From Bradyrhizobium sp. Gha (lineage in GTDB: Bacteria; Pseudomonadota; Alphaproteobacteria; Rhizobiales; Xanthobacteraceae), in assembly GCF_900113735.1 (NCBI RefSeq), contig NZ_FOQM01000002.1, forward strand, positions 310,001-374,000: a stretch of DNA of 64,000 nucleotides, written 5' to 3'. Both the position numbers and the translations under genes were made by a program. Shown here in pieces: positions 27,555-38,227 of this stretch. The notes beneath the pieces were generated by a model. That model saw nothing but the letters and a program-made list of their open reading frames with translations. It made no database searches and was not told the DNA's origin. The stretch's first letter is position 1; each line of letters opens with the position of its first letter.

Positions 27555-29210
27555 ATGTACGCTTACGACGAAATCGATCGCACGCTCGTCAACGAGCGCG
27601 TCTCGGAGTTCCGCGACCAGGTGAAGCGCCGCCTCTCGGGCGAGCTCACCGAGGACGAGTTCAAGATCCTGCGCCTGCAGAACGGCGTCTATCTGCAACT
27701 GCACGCCTACATGTTCCGCGTCGCGATTCCCTATGGGACGCTGGCGACGAACCAGTTGCGGGCACTCGCCCATGTCGCGCGCAAATACGACCGCGGCTAC
27801 GGCCATTTCACCACACGGCAGAACATCCAGTTCAACTGGATCAAGCTCGCCGAGCTGCCGGATGCGCTGGAAGATCTCGCCAAGGTCGGCATCCATGCGA
27901 TGCAGACCTCCGGCAACAACATGCGCAACGTCACCTCGGACCAGTGGGCCGGCGTCGCGCCCGGCGAGATCGAGGATCCCCGGATCTGGTCGGAGCTGAT
28001 CCGCCAGCACACCACGCTGCATCCGGAATTCTCGTTCCTGCCGCGCAAGTTCAAGATCGCGATCACCGCTTCGGACCATGACCGCGCCGCGATCAAGATC
28101 CACGACATCGGGCTCAAGCTGATCAAGAACGAGAAGGGCGAAACTGGCTTCGAAGTGCTGGTCGGCGGCGGTCTCGGCCGTACGCCGTTCATCGCCAAGA
28201 CCATCAAGCAATTCGTGCATGGCCGCGATATCCTCAGCTATATCGAGGCGATCCTGCGCGTCTACAATCAGTACGGCCGCCGCGACAACATCTACAAGGC
28301 CCGCATCAAGATCCTGGTGCACGAGCTCGGCATCGAGAAATTCTCGCGCGAGGTCGAGGAGGAATGGCAGCACATCCGCAATTCCTCGCTCCAGATCGAC
28401 GACGAGGTGATCGAGGACATCCGCTCGCGCTTCACCTATCCCGCTTACGAGAAGCTGCCGCACATGCCTGACGAGCTGCGTCAGGCCGCCGCCGATCCCG
28501 ACTTCGAAGCATGGCGCAAGAACTCGGTCGCCCCGCACAAGGCCCAGGGTTACTCCATCGTCACCATCTCGCTGAAGCCGATCGGCAAGCCTCCGGGCGA
28601 TGCCACGGCTGAGCAGATGGATGCGCTGGCCGATCTCGCCGACAGGTATTCGTTCGGTGAGATCCGCGTCGGCCATGAGCAGAACCTGGCGCTGCCGCAC
28701 GTCGCCAAACGCGACCTGCCGGCGCTGTGGAAGGCGCTCGACAAGCTTGGGCTGGCGACGCCGAACGTCAATCTGATCACCGACATCATCGCGTGCCCGG
28801 GTCTCGACTATTGCTCGCTGGCGAATGCGCGCTCGATCCCGATCGCGCAGGAGCTGACGCGGCGTTTCGCCAATCACGAGCTTGCCAATCTGATCGGCCG
28901 TCTGCACATCAACATCTCCGGCTGCATCAACGCCTGCGGCCATCACCATGTCGGCCATATCGGCATTCTCGGCGTCGAGAAGAACGGCGAGGAGGTCTAC
29001 CAGATCACCATCGGCGGCCGCGCCGACGAAGGGGCTGTGCTCGGAACGCTGATCGGTCCCGGCGTGAAATTCGACGAGGTCGCCGACGTGATCGAGGACA
29101 TCGTGGAAGCCTATCTGGCGCTGCGCGAGCGGCCCGAAGAACTGTTCATGGACACGGTGAAGCGCCTCGGCGTCGAGCCCTTCAAGGAGCGCGTCTATGC
29201 CACTCGTTAA
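27555..29210 (+). CDS. cysI: Nitrite/sulfite reductase hemoprotein
   Basis: A 551-residue siroheme and [4Fe-4S] enzyme reducing sulfite to sulfide (or nitrite to ammonia). Two ferredoxin-like repeats are evident (GTLATNQLRALAHVARKYDRGYG-type region near residue 57; FGEIRVGHEQNLALPHV near residue 365). The cluster and siroheme ligands appear as CPGLDYC near residue 415 and SGCINACGHHH near residue 455. The surrounding cys genes favour sulfite as the substrate. The 3' end overlaps the DUF934 gene by 14 bases. Confidence 0.94.
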   Translation: MYAYDEIDRTLVNERVSEFRDQVKRRLSGELTEDEFKILRLQNGVYLQLHAYMFRVAIPYGTLATNQLRALAHVARKYDRGYGHFTTRQNIQFNWIKLAELPDALEDLAKVGIHAMQTSGNNMRNVTSDQWAGVAPGEIEDPRIWSELIRQHTTLHPEFSFLPRKFKIAITASDHDRAAIKIHDIGLKLIKNEKGETGFEVLVGGGLGRTPFIAKTIKQFVHGRDILSYIEAILRVYNQYGRRDNIYKARIKILVHELGIEKFSREVEEEWQHIRNSSLQIDDEVIEDIRSRFTYPAYEKLPHMPDELRQAAADPDFEAWRKNSVAPHKAQGYSIVTISLKPIGKPPGDATAEQMDALADLADRYSFGEIRVGHEQNLALPHVAKRDLPALWKALDKLGLATPNVNLITDIIACPGLDYCSLANARSIPIAQELTRRFANHELANLIGRLHINISGCINACGHHHVGHIGILGVEKNGEEVYQITIGGRADEGAVLGTLIGPGVKFDEVADVIEDIVEAYLALRERPEELFMDTVKRLGVEPFKERVYATR

Positions 29211-29712
29211 CGGGGGAAAAATCGTCGACGACGGCTTCGTCAAGCTCGCCGTCGATACGCCGCTGCCCGAGAGCGGCGACATCCTTGTGCCGGCCGAACG
29301 TTTCATCGGCAATGCCGCCGCCCTGCTCGATCGTGCCGGCAAGGTCGGCGTGATCTGGCCGAACAATCGCGACATCGACGAGCTCGTGCCCTATCTCGGC
29401 AAAGTCGCCACCGTCGCGCTGGTGTTCCCGACCTTCCGCGATGGGCGCGCCTACAGCCAGGCGCGATTGCTGCGCGAAAGGTACAATTATCGTGGCGACT
29501 TGCGCGCCACGGGCCAGATCCTGCGCGACCAGTTCGTTTTCATGCTGCGCGCCGGCTTCGATTCCTTCGAGGTGAAGAAGCAGGCCGACGCGGAAGCCTT
29601 CATGCAGACCGCAAGGCGCTATTCGGTGTTCTACCAGCCGACGGGCGATGGCCGTATCACGGCCTTGCACCGGCGCATGCAGCTGCGTCACTCCGAGGGT
29701 GTCGGCACGTGA
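29197..29712 (+). CDS. DUF934 domain protein
   Basis: A 171-residue protein of the DUF934 family, commonly located between cysI and cysH. Typical segments are VGVIWPNNRDIDELVPYLGKVA near residues 48-70, LVFPTFRDGRAYSQARLLRERYNYRG near residues 73-98 and FVFMLRAGFDSFEV near residue 112. It overlaps cysI at its start and cysH at its end, so all three are translationally coupled. Roles as a CysI partner or oxidoreductase have been proposed by context only. Confidence 0.87.
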   Translation: MPLVNGGKIVDDGFVKLAVDTPLPESGDILVPAERFIGNAAALLDRAGKVGVIWPNNRDIDELVPYLGKVATVALVFPTFRDGRAYSQARLLRERYNYRGDLRATGQILRDQFVFMLRAGFDSFEVKKQADAEAFMQTARRYSVFYQPTGDGRITALHRRMQLRHSEGVGT

Positions 29713-30434
29713 ACGCCATCCTTCCCCAGGTCTCGCCGGCCTCCACGCTGCCTTCGGCGGACGAGCTTGATCGCGCATTGCGCGACGCTTCGCCCGCGGA
29801 AATCATCGCCGCGGCCTTGAACACTGTCGGTCGTGAGAAACTCGCGCTGGTGTCGTCCTTCGGCACGGAATCGGCGACGCTGCTGAAGGTGATGGCGGAT
29901 GTCGATCCGGCGATCCCCGTGATCTTCCTCGACACCGGCTGGCTGTTCGAGGAGACGCTGGCTTATCGCGATACGCTTGTAGCAACGCTGGGCCTGAAGG
30001 ACGTCCGCTCGGTCAAGCCCGCCGAGGAGACGCTGACGCGCGAGGATCCGGATCGTGATCTCTGGTTCTCCGATCCCGATGCCTGCTGCCGGATCCGGAA
30101 GGTCGAGCCGCTGGCGCGCGCGCTGAAGCCGTTCGATGCATGGCTCAACGGTCGTAAGCGTTTCCAGGGCAATACGCGCGCCGATATTCCCGTCGTCGAG
30201 GATGATGGCGCGCGGTTGAAGTTCAACCCGTTCGCCAATGTCTCGCGCGAGGAACTCGAGGCGATTTTCGTCCGCGCCAAATTGCCGCGTCACCCCCTTC
30301 TCGCATCCGGTTTTCGCTCGGTCGGGTGTATGCCTTGCACGAGCAGAACAGCCGAAGGCGAGGACGAGCGCGCGGGTCGCTGGCGCGGCCGTGGCAAGAC
30401 AGAATGCGGCATTCACACGATGAAGGGTTCGTAG
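29709..30434 (+). CDS. cysH: Adenylyl-sulfate reductase (CysH, Fe-S type)
   Basis: A 241-residue reductase that converts activated sulfate to sulfite. It has the PP-loop-like VSSFGTESATLLKV near residue 42 and the four cluster cysteines of the APS-type enzyme: C126/C127 in DACCRIRKVEPL and C207/C210 in GCMPCT. The catalytic cysteine is C233 in ECGIH near the C-terminus. The cysteine set indicates APS as preferred substrate. Translation starts at GTG overlapping the DUF934 stop. It closes the assimilatory block before the sulfate transporter genes. Confidence 0.93.
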   Translation: MNAILPQVSPASTLPSADELDRALRDASPAEIIAAALNTVGREKLALVSSFGTESATLLKVMADVDPAIPVIFLDTGWLFEETLAYRDTLVATLGLKDVRSVKPAEETLTREDPDRDLWFSDPDACCRIRKVEPLARALKPFDAWLNGRKRFQGNTRADIPVVEDDGARLKFNPFANVSREELEAIFVRAKLPRHPLLASGFRSVGCMPCTSRTAEGEDERAGRWRGRGKTECGIHTMKGS

Positions 30435-30558
30435 CACAGCCGCGCTGCGAGCCTGCGAACAAGAAAATCCGCTTCCGTTGACTTCAGAGCGTTTCGCCAC
30501 GAGTTTCGCCCGCATGCCTTCGCCGACATCGACGTCGTCGAAGTGAATGGAGATGCAC

Positions 30559-31560
30559 ATGATGCGCCGTATCGCTCCGCTTGCTGCAGGACTTCTCGTT
30601 ACAGGGTTTTTGGTAAGCTCGGCTCTCGCCGCTGATATCAACCTGTTGAACGTGTCGTACGATCCGACGCGCGAGCTCTATGCCGAATTCAACAAGGCGT
30701 TCGCCAACGCCTACCAGAAGGAAACCGGCAAGAGCGTCGAGATCAAGCAGTCGCATGGCGGCAGCGGCTCACAGGCGCGCGCCGTGATCGATGGCCTGCA
30801 GGCCGACGTGGTGACGCTCGCGCTCGCCTACGACATCGACGCCATCGCCGGCAAAGGTCTCATCGCGGCCGACTGGCAGAAGCGGCTGCCGCAGAATTCA
30901 TCGCCCTACACGTCGACCATCGTGTTCCTGGTGCGCAAAGGCAATCCCAAGGGCATCAAGGACTGGGACGACCTGCTCAAATCAGGCGTTGCCGTGATCA
31001 CGCCGAACCCGAAGACGTCAGGCGGCGCGCGCTGGAATTATCTCGCGGCCTGGGGCTTCGCGCAGAAGAAATACGGCTCCGCCGACAAGGCCAGGGAGTT
31101 CATCGGCAAGCTCTATCAGCAGGTACCGGTGCTCGACACCGGCGCGCGGGGCGCCACCGTGACCTTCGTCGAGCGCGGCGTCGGCGACGTGCTGCTCGCC
31201 TGGGAGAACGAAGCCTATCTCGCGCTGAAGGAATTCGGCCCGGAGAAATTCGAGATCGTGGCGCCGCCGCTGTCGATCCTGGCGGAGCCGCCGGTCGCCA
31301 TCGTCGACAAGGTCGCGGACAAGAAGGGCTCCCGGAACGCCGCCGATGCGTATCTCCAGTATTGGTACACGAAGGAAGGTCAGGAGATCGCCGCGCGCAA
31401 TTTCTACCGTCCGCGCGATACGGAGATCGCCAAGAAGTATGAGAAGTCCTTCGCCAAGGTCGAGCTATTCACCATCGATGACGTTTTTGGTGGTTGGGCC
31501 AAGGCGCAGAAAGTCCATTTTGCCGACGGCGGCATCTTCGATCAGATCTACAAGAACTGA
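30559..31560 (+). CDS. sbp: Sulfate ABC transporter substrate-binding protein
   Basis: A 333-residue periplasmic sulfate-binding protein. The signal peptide covers residues 1-24 (ending SSALA), followed by the family opening [21 protein letters not shown]. Further blocks are [32 protein letters not shown] near residues 63-94 and [17 protein letters not shown] near residue 155. Several ATGs cluster at the start; the chosen one has GGAG at seven-base spacing and gives the best signal peptide. It feeds CysT/CysW/CysA and leads that operon. Confidence 0.94.
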   Translation: MMRRIAPLAAGLLVTGFLVSSALAADINLLNVSYDPTRELYAEFNKAFANAYQKETGKSVEIKQSHGGSGSQARAVIDGLQADVVTLALAYDIDAIAGKGLIAADWQKRLPQNSSPYTSTIVFLVRKGNPKGIKDWDDLLKSGVAVITPNPKTSGGARWNYLAAWGFAQKKYGSADKAREFIGKLYQQVPVLDTGARGATVTFVERGVGDVLLAWENEAYLALKEFGPEKFEIVAPPLSILAEPPVAIVDKVADKKGSRNAADAYLQYWYTKEGQEIAARNFYRPRDTEIAKKYEKSFAKVELFTIDDVFGGWAKAQKVHFADGGIFDQIYKN

Positions 31561-31596
31561 TCGGGCGCTGTCGGAGCGGCTTTAGCAGGAGGCCTG

Positions 31597-32433
31597 GTGG
31601 GCGCAATCGCAGCACGACGCCGGACATTGCCGGGCTTCGGTCTCACGATGGGACTGACGCTGACCTGGCTGTCCGTCATCATTCTGATTCCGCTCGCCGG
31701 GCTGTTGCTGAAATCCACCGAGCTCAGCCTTGATCAGTTCTGGGCGATCGTCTCCAGCCGTCGCACCCTGAACGCGTTGCGCGTCTCCTTCGGTCTCGCT
31801 TTTGCTGCCGCCTGCGTCAACCTCGTGATGGGCAGCATCGTGGTCTGGGCGCTGGTGCGTTATCGCTTCCCCGGTCGGCGAATCTTCGATGCCATCGTTG
31901 ACGTACCCTTCGCATTGCCGACGGCGGTGGCTGGCGTCGCGCTGACCTCGCTGTTCGCCGAGAAGGGCTGGCTGGGTGCGCCGCTCGCCGCGCTCGGCAT
32001 CAAGGTGGCGTTCACGCCAGTCGGCATCTTCGTCGCCATGATCTTCATCGGGATTCCCTTCGTTGTCCGCACCGTGCAGCCGGTGCTCCAGGATATCGAC
32101 GCCGAAATCGAGGAAGCCGCTGGCAGCCTTGGCGCCAGCCGCTGGCAGACCATCATCCGCGTGATCCTGCCCTCGCTCGCGCCGGCGCTGCTCACGGGGC
32201 TTGCGCTCGCCTTCGCGCGCGCGGTCGGCGAATACGGGTCGGTGATCTTCATCGCCGGAAATCTGCCCAACGTCTCCGAGATCGCGCCGCTCCTGATCGT
32301 GATCCGTCTCTCCGAATTCCGCTACGCCGATGCGACCGCCATTGCTGTCGTCATGCTCGTCGTCTCCTTCGTCATCATCTTCGCGGTGAACCGGTTGCAG
32401 CGCTGGGCGCAGGACCGGGTCCCGGTGCGTTGA
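31597..32433 (+). CDS. cysT: Sulfate ABC transporter permease CysT
   Basis: A 278-residue inner-membrane permease with six predicted helices. It contains the MetI-type EAA loop: [30 protein letters not shown] near residues 170-199, which docks with CysA. The [18 protein letters not shown] block near residue 205 is characteristic of sulfate/molybdate permeases. Translation starts at GTG, supported by AGGAGG four bases upstream. It pairs with CysW. Confidence 0.94.
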   Translation: MGAIAARRRTLPGFGLTMGLTLTWLSVIILIPLAGLLLKSTELSLDQFWAIVSSRRTLNALRVSFGLAFAAACVNLVMGSIVVWALVRYRFPGRRIFDAIVDVPFALPTAVAGVALTSLFAEKGWLGAPLAALGIKVAFTPVGIFVAMIFIGIPFVVRTVQPVLQDIDAEIEEAAGSLGASRWQTIIRVILPSLAPALLTGLALAFARAVGEYGSVIFIAGNLPNVSEIAPLLIVIRLSEFRYADATAIAVVMLVVSFVIIFAVNRLQRWAQDRVPVR

Positions 32434-32443
32434 GGTGGATGCG

Positions 32444-33344
32444 ATGACGATGCAGATCGCAGACTCTGCCCCGCTCTCCGCCCCCGATGCCAGGGCCCGT
32501 GCGCGTGCGGCAGCCGCGCGCAACAATCTCCGCACCGAGCCGAAGGCGGTGCGCATCGCCATCATCACGCTGGCGGTATTGTTCCTCTCCGTCTTCGTCG
32601 TACTGCCGCTGGTCCTGGTGTTCGCGCAAGCCTTCTCGAAGGGCATCTTGGCCTATTTCGCCGCGCTCGCCGAGCCCGAGGCGCTGGCGGCGATCAAGCT
32701 GACGCTGGTGGTGGCGGCGATCTCGGTCAGCCTCAATCTCGTCTTTGGTCTCGTTGCCGCCTGGGCCATCGCAAAGTTCGAGTTCACGGGCAAGACCTTC
32801 CTGATCACGCTGATCGACCTGCCGTTCTCGGTGAGCCCTGTCATCTCCGGCCTCGTCTTCGTGCTGCTGTTCGGCGCGCAGGGTTATTTCGGCGGCTGGC
32901 TCAGGGACCACGACATCCAGATCCTGTTCGCGGTGCCCGGCATCGCGCTCGCCACCACCTTCGTGACGTTTCCGTTCGTGGCGCGCGCACTGATCCCCTT
33001 GATGCAGGAGCAGGGCACGCAGGAGGAAGAGGCTGCGATCTCGCTCGGCGCCTCCGGCCTGCAAACCTTCTTCCGCGTCACGCTGCCCAACATCAAATGG
33101 GGCGTGCTCTACGGCGTGTTGCTCTGCAACGCGCGTGCGATGGGCGAGTTCGGCGCGGTCTCGGTCGTCTCAGGTCATATTCGCGGCGAGACCAATACCA
33201 TGCCGCTGCTGGTCGAGATCCTCTACAACGAGTACCAGTTCGTCGCGGCGTTCGCGATCGCCTCGCTGCTCGCGATGCTGGCGCTGCTCACGCTGATCGC
33301 CAAAACCATTCTCGAACGCCACCTCGACGAAGGATACGACGTCA

Positions 33345-33355
<11 letters not shown>
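32444..33355 (+). CDS. cysW: Sulfate ABC transporter permease CysW
   Basis: A 303-residue permease, partner of CysT. An N-terminal Ala/Arg-rich tail precedes six membrane helices. The EAA loop reads [27 protein letters not shown] near residues 190-216, and [27 protein letters not shown] near residue 228 is the CysW hallmark. A GTG nine bases upstream is an alternative, but GAGGTGG at five-base spacing favours this ATG. It overlaps cysA by 11 bases. Confidence 0.93.
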
Positions 33356-34379
<1,024 letters not shown>

Positions 34380-34389
34380 TGCACCGTCG

Positions 34390-34420
34390 TTCCGGGGCGC
34401 GCGCCAGCGCGAACCCGGAA
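34390..34420. repeat. Short extragenic palindrome after cysA
   Basis: Outer arms TTCCGGG and CCCGGAA enclose a GCGC-rich centre. It resembles the CCGGG-armed palindromes at 44602-44750. It could stabilise the cysA transcript end; it lacks the T-run of a classic terminator. Confidence 0.4.
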
Positions 34421-34513
34421 TGGCGAGATTGTCGCGCGAGGATTTTCCTCAAAATTCACCTTTCAGCCACGGTTGGTATGCAACAACGGCCCCTCATTTG
34501 GGGGCCCCTGAAC

Positions 34514-35017
34514 ATGCGCGCTGCGGCCGCAATTCTCATCATTTTGCTTCTCGCCGGCTGTGCCGGCGACGAAGCGCCGGTCCAGCAGCCGTCGATGTAT
34601 GCCGACATGTCGGTCCCGGGCGCCAAGCTCGATGCGCCGGCCGCCGCGATCATGATCTCGCAATACCGCCAGAACAACGGCCTCGGCACCGTCGAGGTCG
34701 ACCCTGAATTGATGCGGCTCGCCGAATCCCAGTCCAACGCCATGGCTGCCGCCAACAAGATGGACCATGACGTCCGTGCGCCCCTGGGCAAGCGCCTTGC
34801 CGCCGGCGGCTATCCCGCGTCGGTGGCCGTCGAGAACATCTCTGCCGGCTATCATACGCTGGCGGAAGCGTTTTCCGGCTGGCGCGACTCGCCGCCTCAC
34901 CGCGCCAACATGCTCAAGAGCGGTGTCACAAAATTGGGCATAGCCGCGAGCTATGCTCCAGGCACCAAATACAAGGTGTTCTGGACCATGATCCTGGCTT
35001 CGACCGACCCCAGATAA
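34514..35017 (+). CDS. CAP/SCP-domain lipoprotein
   Basis: A 167-residue predicted lipoprotein. Residues 1-15 form a signal with lipobox LLAGC, the cysteine at about residue 15. The rest is a CAP (SCP/PR1-like) domain: AAIMISQYRQNNGLG near residue 43, ELMRLAESQSNAMAAANKMDHD with the conserved histidine, VAVENISAGYHTLAEAFSGWRDSPPHRANML-type core (visible as ENISAGY and WRDSPPHRANML), and YKVFWTMILA. CAP proteins occur in bacterial envelopes with unclear function. An in-frame ATG 36 bases upstream is less likely. Confidence 0.85.
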   Translation: MRAAAAILIILLLAGCAGDEAPVQQPSMYADMSVPGAKLDAPAAAIMISQYRQNNGLGTVEVDPELMRLAESQSNAMAAANKMDHDVRAPLGKRLAAGGYPASVAVENISAGYHTLAEAFSGWRDSPPHRANMLKSGVTKLGIAASYAPGTKYKVFWTMILASTDPR

Positions 35018-35107
35018 GCCAGACTTGATCCCGGGATGCATTGACGCCGCGGCAGAGTGTCGCCACGGTGGCTCGCCTTTCGCGATTATTTGTTAGTGTC
35101 CCTCCTT

Positions 35108-36283
35108 ATGACAGATCACAGCCCGGAAGTTGCAACGGTCCCCGCGAAGGCGCAGCGCGTCCTGGTTCTCCAGGGCGGCGGCGCGCTCGGCTCCTATCAG
35201 GCGGGCGCCTATCAGGCGCTCTGCCATTTCGATTTCGAGCCCGAATGGGTGGCCGGCATCTCGATCGGCGCGGTCAACGCAGCCATCGTCGCCGGCAATG
35301 AGGGCCAGATCCGCGTCAAACGGCTCAAGGAATTCTGGGAGATGGTGTCCGCGCCGGTGCCGTGGAAGCCGATCGGCAAGAGCGACCACAGCCGCGAGCT
35401 GTTCAATTCCACCAGCGCTGCGCTGATCGCGACCTTCGGCGTGCCCGGGTTCTTCGTCCCGCGTGTGCCGCCCGCGCCGCTCTGGCCGCCGGGCAGCAAG
35501 CAGGCCGAGAGCTATTACGATACTGCGCCGCTGAAGAAGACGCTGGAGCGGCTCGTCGACTTCGACCGTATCAATGATCTCAAGACCCGCCTGTCGGTCG
35601 GCGCCGTCGGTGTAACCTCCGGCAATTTCAAATATTTCGACAATTACGAGTTCAAGAAGCTCGGCAAGAAGATCGGCCCCGAGCACATCATGGCCTCAGG
35701 TGCGCTGCCACCGGGCTTTCCGTCCGTGGTGATCGACGGCGAGCATTATTGGGATGGCGGCATCGCCTCCAACACGCCGCTCGACTTCGTGCTTGACGCC
35801 GAGATCGACCGCGACCTCCTGATCTTCCAGGTCGACCTGTTCAGCGCCCGCGGCGATCTCCCGACCTCGCTGCTCGAGGCGACCGAGCGCGAGAAGGACA
35901 TCCGCTTCTCCAGCCGCACGCGGATGAACACGGACAAGAACAAGCAGGTGCACAACACCCGCAAGGCGCTGCGCGCGCTGATCGACAAGCTGCCCGATTA
36001 TCTGAAGAACGATCCCTCGGTCGAGATCCTCAACAAGGCGGCCCGGGAGAGCACGGTCACGGTGGTGCACCTGATCTATCGCAGCAAGAATTACGAATCC
36101 TCATCCAAGGACTACGACTTCTCGCATGTCGCGATGGTCGAGCATTGGGAAAGCGGCGTGCGCGACGTGCATCTGTCGATGCGCCACAAGGATTGGCTCG
36201 ACAGGCCGCAGTCCGGCGAGACCATGGTCACTTACGATCTCACGGGGGACGTCACTGCGCCCCCGCCACAAAGGAGCGAGTAA
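35108..36283 (+). CDS. Patatin-like phospholipase family protein
   Basis: A 391-residue patatin-fold lipid acyl hydrolase. The oxyanion motif GGGALGSYQAG lies near residue 23, the nucleophile serine in GISIG near residue 52 and the catalytic aspartate in DGG near residue 216. A C-terminal DUF3734-like region follows (EKDIRFSSRTRMNTDKNKQ, then YDFSHVAMVEHWESG). It directly precedes bdhA with one base between genes, the arrangement often seen in rhizobia, which hints at a shared role in polyhydroxybutyrate or lipid turnover. That link is inference. Confidence 0.9.
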   Translation: MTDHSPEVATVPAKAQRVLVLQGGGALGSYQAGAYQALCHFDFEPEWVAGISIGAVNAAIVAGNEGQIRVKRLKEFWEMVSAPVPWKPIGKSDHSRELFNSTSAALIATFGVPGFFVPRVPPAPLWPPGSKQAESYYDTAPLKKTLERLVDFDRINDLKTRLSVGAVGVTSGNFKYFDNYEFKKLGKKIGPEHIMASGALPPGFPSVVIDGEHYWDGGIASNTPLDFVLDAEIDRDLLIFQVDLFSARGDLPTSLLEATEREKDIRFSSRTRMNTDKNKQVHNTRKALRALIDKLPDYLKNDPSVEILNKAARESTVTVVHLIYRSKNYESSSKDYDFSHVAMVEHWESGVRDVHLSMRHKDWLDRPQSGETMVTYDLTGDVTAPPPQRSE

Positions 36284-36284
36284 C

Positions 36285-37073
36285 ATGGGTACACTCTCAG
36301 GCAAGAACGCCGTCGTGACAGGATCCACCAGCGGCATCGGGCTTGCGTATGCGCGCGCTTTCGCCGCCGCCGGCGCCAATGTCGTCATCAATGGCTTCGG
36401 CTCGCCCGAGGATATCGAGAAGGAGCGCTCCAAGATCGAGTCCGATTTCGGCGTGAAGGCGGTCTACTCGCCCGCCGACATGACCAAGCCGGCCGAGATC
36501 GCCGGGATGATCGCGCTCGGCGAAAAGTCGTTCGGCTCGGTCGACATCCTCGTCAACAATGCCGGCATCCAGTTCGTCTCGCCGATCGAGGAATTCCCGC
36601 CGGAGAAGTGGGACCAGATCATCGCGATCAACCTGTCCTCGGCCTTCCACGCCATCCGCGCCGCCGTCCCCGGCATGAAGAAGAAGGGCTGGGGCCGCAT
36701 CATCAACACCGCCTCGGCGCATTCGCTGGTCGCCTCGCCGTTCAAGTCGGCCTATGTGTCGGCCAAGCATGGCATCGCCGGCCTGACCAAGACCGTGGCG
36801 CTCGAGGTTGCGACCAGCAAGATCACCTGCAACTGTATCAGCCCTGGCTATGTCTGGACGCCGCTGGTCGAAAAGCAGATCCCGGATACGATGAAGGCCC
36901 GCAACCTCACGCGCGAGCAGGTCATCCACGACGTGCTGCTCGACGCGCAGCCGACCAAGGAGTTCGTGACCTCCGAGCAGGTCGCAGCGCTGGCGCTGTT
37001 CCTGTGCAGCGACGATGCGGCCCAGATCACCGGCACCAACCTGTCGATCGACGGCGGCTGGACCGCGGCGTAA
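36285..37073 (+). CDS. bdhA: 3-hydroxybutyrate dehydrogenase
   Basis: A 262-residue SDR enzyme. Motifs are the nucleotide-binding TGSTSGIG near residue 12, NNAG near residue 91, the catalytic serine in NTASAHSLVASP and Y-K in YVSAKHG near residue 155, with NCISPGYVWTPLVEKQIPD after it, a sequence typical of 3-hydroxybutyrate dehydrogenase. AGGAG eight bases upstream sets the start. It oxidises D-3-hydroxybutyrate to acetoacetate, a step in polyhydroxybutyrate use. It ends with the canonical SIDGGWTAA. Confidence 0.93.
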   Translation: MGTLSGKNAVVTGSTSGIGLAYARAFAAAGANVVINGFGSPEDIEKERSKIESDFGVKAVYSPADMTKPAEIAGMIALGEKSFGSVDILVNNAGIQFVSPIEEFPPEKWDQIIAINLSSAFHAIRAAVPGMKKKGWGRIINTASAHSLVASPFKSAYVSAKHGIAGLTKTVALEVATSKITCNCISPGYVWTPLVEKQIPDTMKARNLTREQVIHDVLLDAQPTKEFVTSEQVAALALFLCSDDAAQITGTNLSIDGGWTAA

Positions 37074-37083
37074 CCGCGCACAC

Positions 37084-37182
37084 CTGTCATGCCCCGGCTT
37101 GACCGGGCATCCGGTACGTCCCGGCCGATTGAATCACGACTTTCTCGGGGTACTGGATCGCCCGGTTAAACCGGGCGATGAC
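37084..37182. repeat. Extragenic palindromic repeat, family 1
   Basis: A ~99-base element starting CTGTCATGCCCCGG and ending GCGATGAC. Two hairpins, GCCCCGG CTTGA CCGGGC and GCCCGG TTAA CCGGGC, flank a spacer with TACTGGATC. It lies between the convergent bdhA and TauE genes. Confidence 0.78.
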
Positions 37183-37206
37183 GGCGAGAGGGGGGCCGGA
37201 TCGGCC

Positions 37207-38031
37207 TCAATGGCTCCAGGCCAACGCCGTCACGATCGCGGATTGCAGGTTCAGTTCCGCGAACATGATCTTGCCGGCGACCACTACGAGGACGCTGGCG
37301 AGCGCCACGCGCAGCACCGTCTCCGGCACGCGCGTCGCGCTGTAGCTGCCGATGACGATGCCGGGCAGCGAGCCCAGCAGCAGCACGCCCATGAGAGCCC
37401 AGTCGACCGAGCCGAGCACCCAGTGGCCAATGCCGGCCACCAGCGTCAGCGGCACGGCGTGCGCGATGTCGCAACCGACGATGGTTGCCATCGGCAGCCG
37501 CGGGTAGAGCAGCAGCAGCACGGTTACGCCGACCGCACCGGCGCCCACGGACGAAATCGAGACCAGCACGCCCAGCACGATGCCGGTAATGACGGTCGCA
37601 ATCATCGTGGTGCGCTCGCCGACCTGCTCCATGCGGCGACGATAGCGCTCCATGATCGAATTGCGGAAGATCAGCGAGATTGCGGTCAGCAACAGCGCAA
37701 AGCACAGCACCAGGCTGACCAGATTGCGTTCGGTATCGCCTCGGAGATCGAGCTTCCACAGCACCAGCAGCGTCAAAGCGCTGGCCGGAATGCTGCCGCA
37801 GGCCAACCGCAGCACCGCCGGCCAGTGCACGCTGCGCGACCAGCCATGCACCACGCTGCCACCGGTCTTCGTGGCGGCGGCATAGAGCAGGTCGGTGCCG
37901 ACGGCCGTGGTCGGGTGGATACCGAACAGCAGGATCAGGAGCGGCGTCATCAACGAGCCGCCTCCCACGCCGGTCAGCCCGACAAGCAGGCCGACGCCGA
38001 AACCCGAGGCGACGTAAAGCGGATCAATCAT
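37207..38031 (-). CDS. Sulfite exporter TauE/SafE family protein
   Basis: A 274-residue inner-membrane protein with about eight helices in two repeats. The family motif GLLVGLTGVGGGSLMTPLL near residues 14-32 is clear, with HPTTAVGTDLLYAAATKTGG after it. The second repeat begins near residue 147 (SSVGAGAVGVTVLLLLYP). Members export sulfite, sulfoacetate or other anions. The substrate cannot be read from sequence, and it is 3 kb from the sulfate genes and on the opposite strand. Confidence 0.9.
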   Translation of the reverse strand: MIDPLYVASGFGVGLLVGLTGVGGGSLMTPLLILLFGIHPTTAVGTDLLYAAATKTGGSVVHGWSRSVHWPAVLRLACGSIPASALTLLVLWKLDLRGDTERNLVSLVLCFALLLTAISLIFRNSIMERYRRRMEQVGERTTMIATVITGIVLGVLVSISSVGAGAVGVTVLLLLYPRLPMATIVGCDIAHAVPLTLVAGIGHWVLGSVDWALMGVLLLGSLPGIVIGSYSATRVPETVLRVALASVLVVVAGKIMFAELNLQSAIVTALAWSH

Positions 38032-38227
38032 GGGTGGGGGAATCTAGGTTTATCTCGTCAGTTGGGCAATATGACGTAGAATAAACTTTCCCCGGGATGC
38101 AACCTGTTGGGTGGAATAAGAAAAATAGTGCTACAATCCGGCGATCGGCAGGTGTTTCGCTTTGTTCTTCGGCTTGGCGCGAAATAGTCCTTCCCCGCCT
38201 AAGCGACCGGGGACGGCGGCGTAGGAC

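Noticed and set aside
27540..29375. 611-codon open frame on the minus strand opposite cysI
   Set aside because: Wholly antisense to an intact, recognised enzyme; low-complexity Leu/Asp/Arg composition with no motif.
38032..38227. Possible RNA gene or small ORF between TauE and the flippase genes
   Set aside because: The stretch is somewhat AT-rich and has a TACAAT promoter-like site, but no tRNA fold, coding pattern or terminator was seen.
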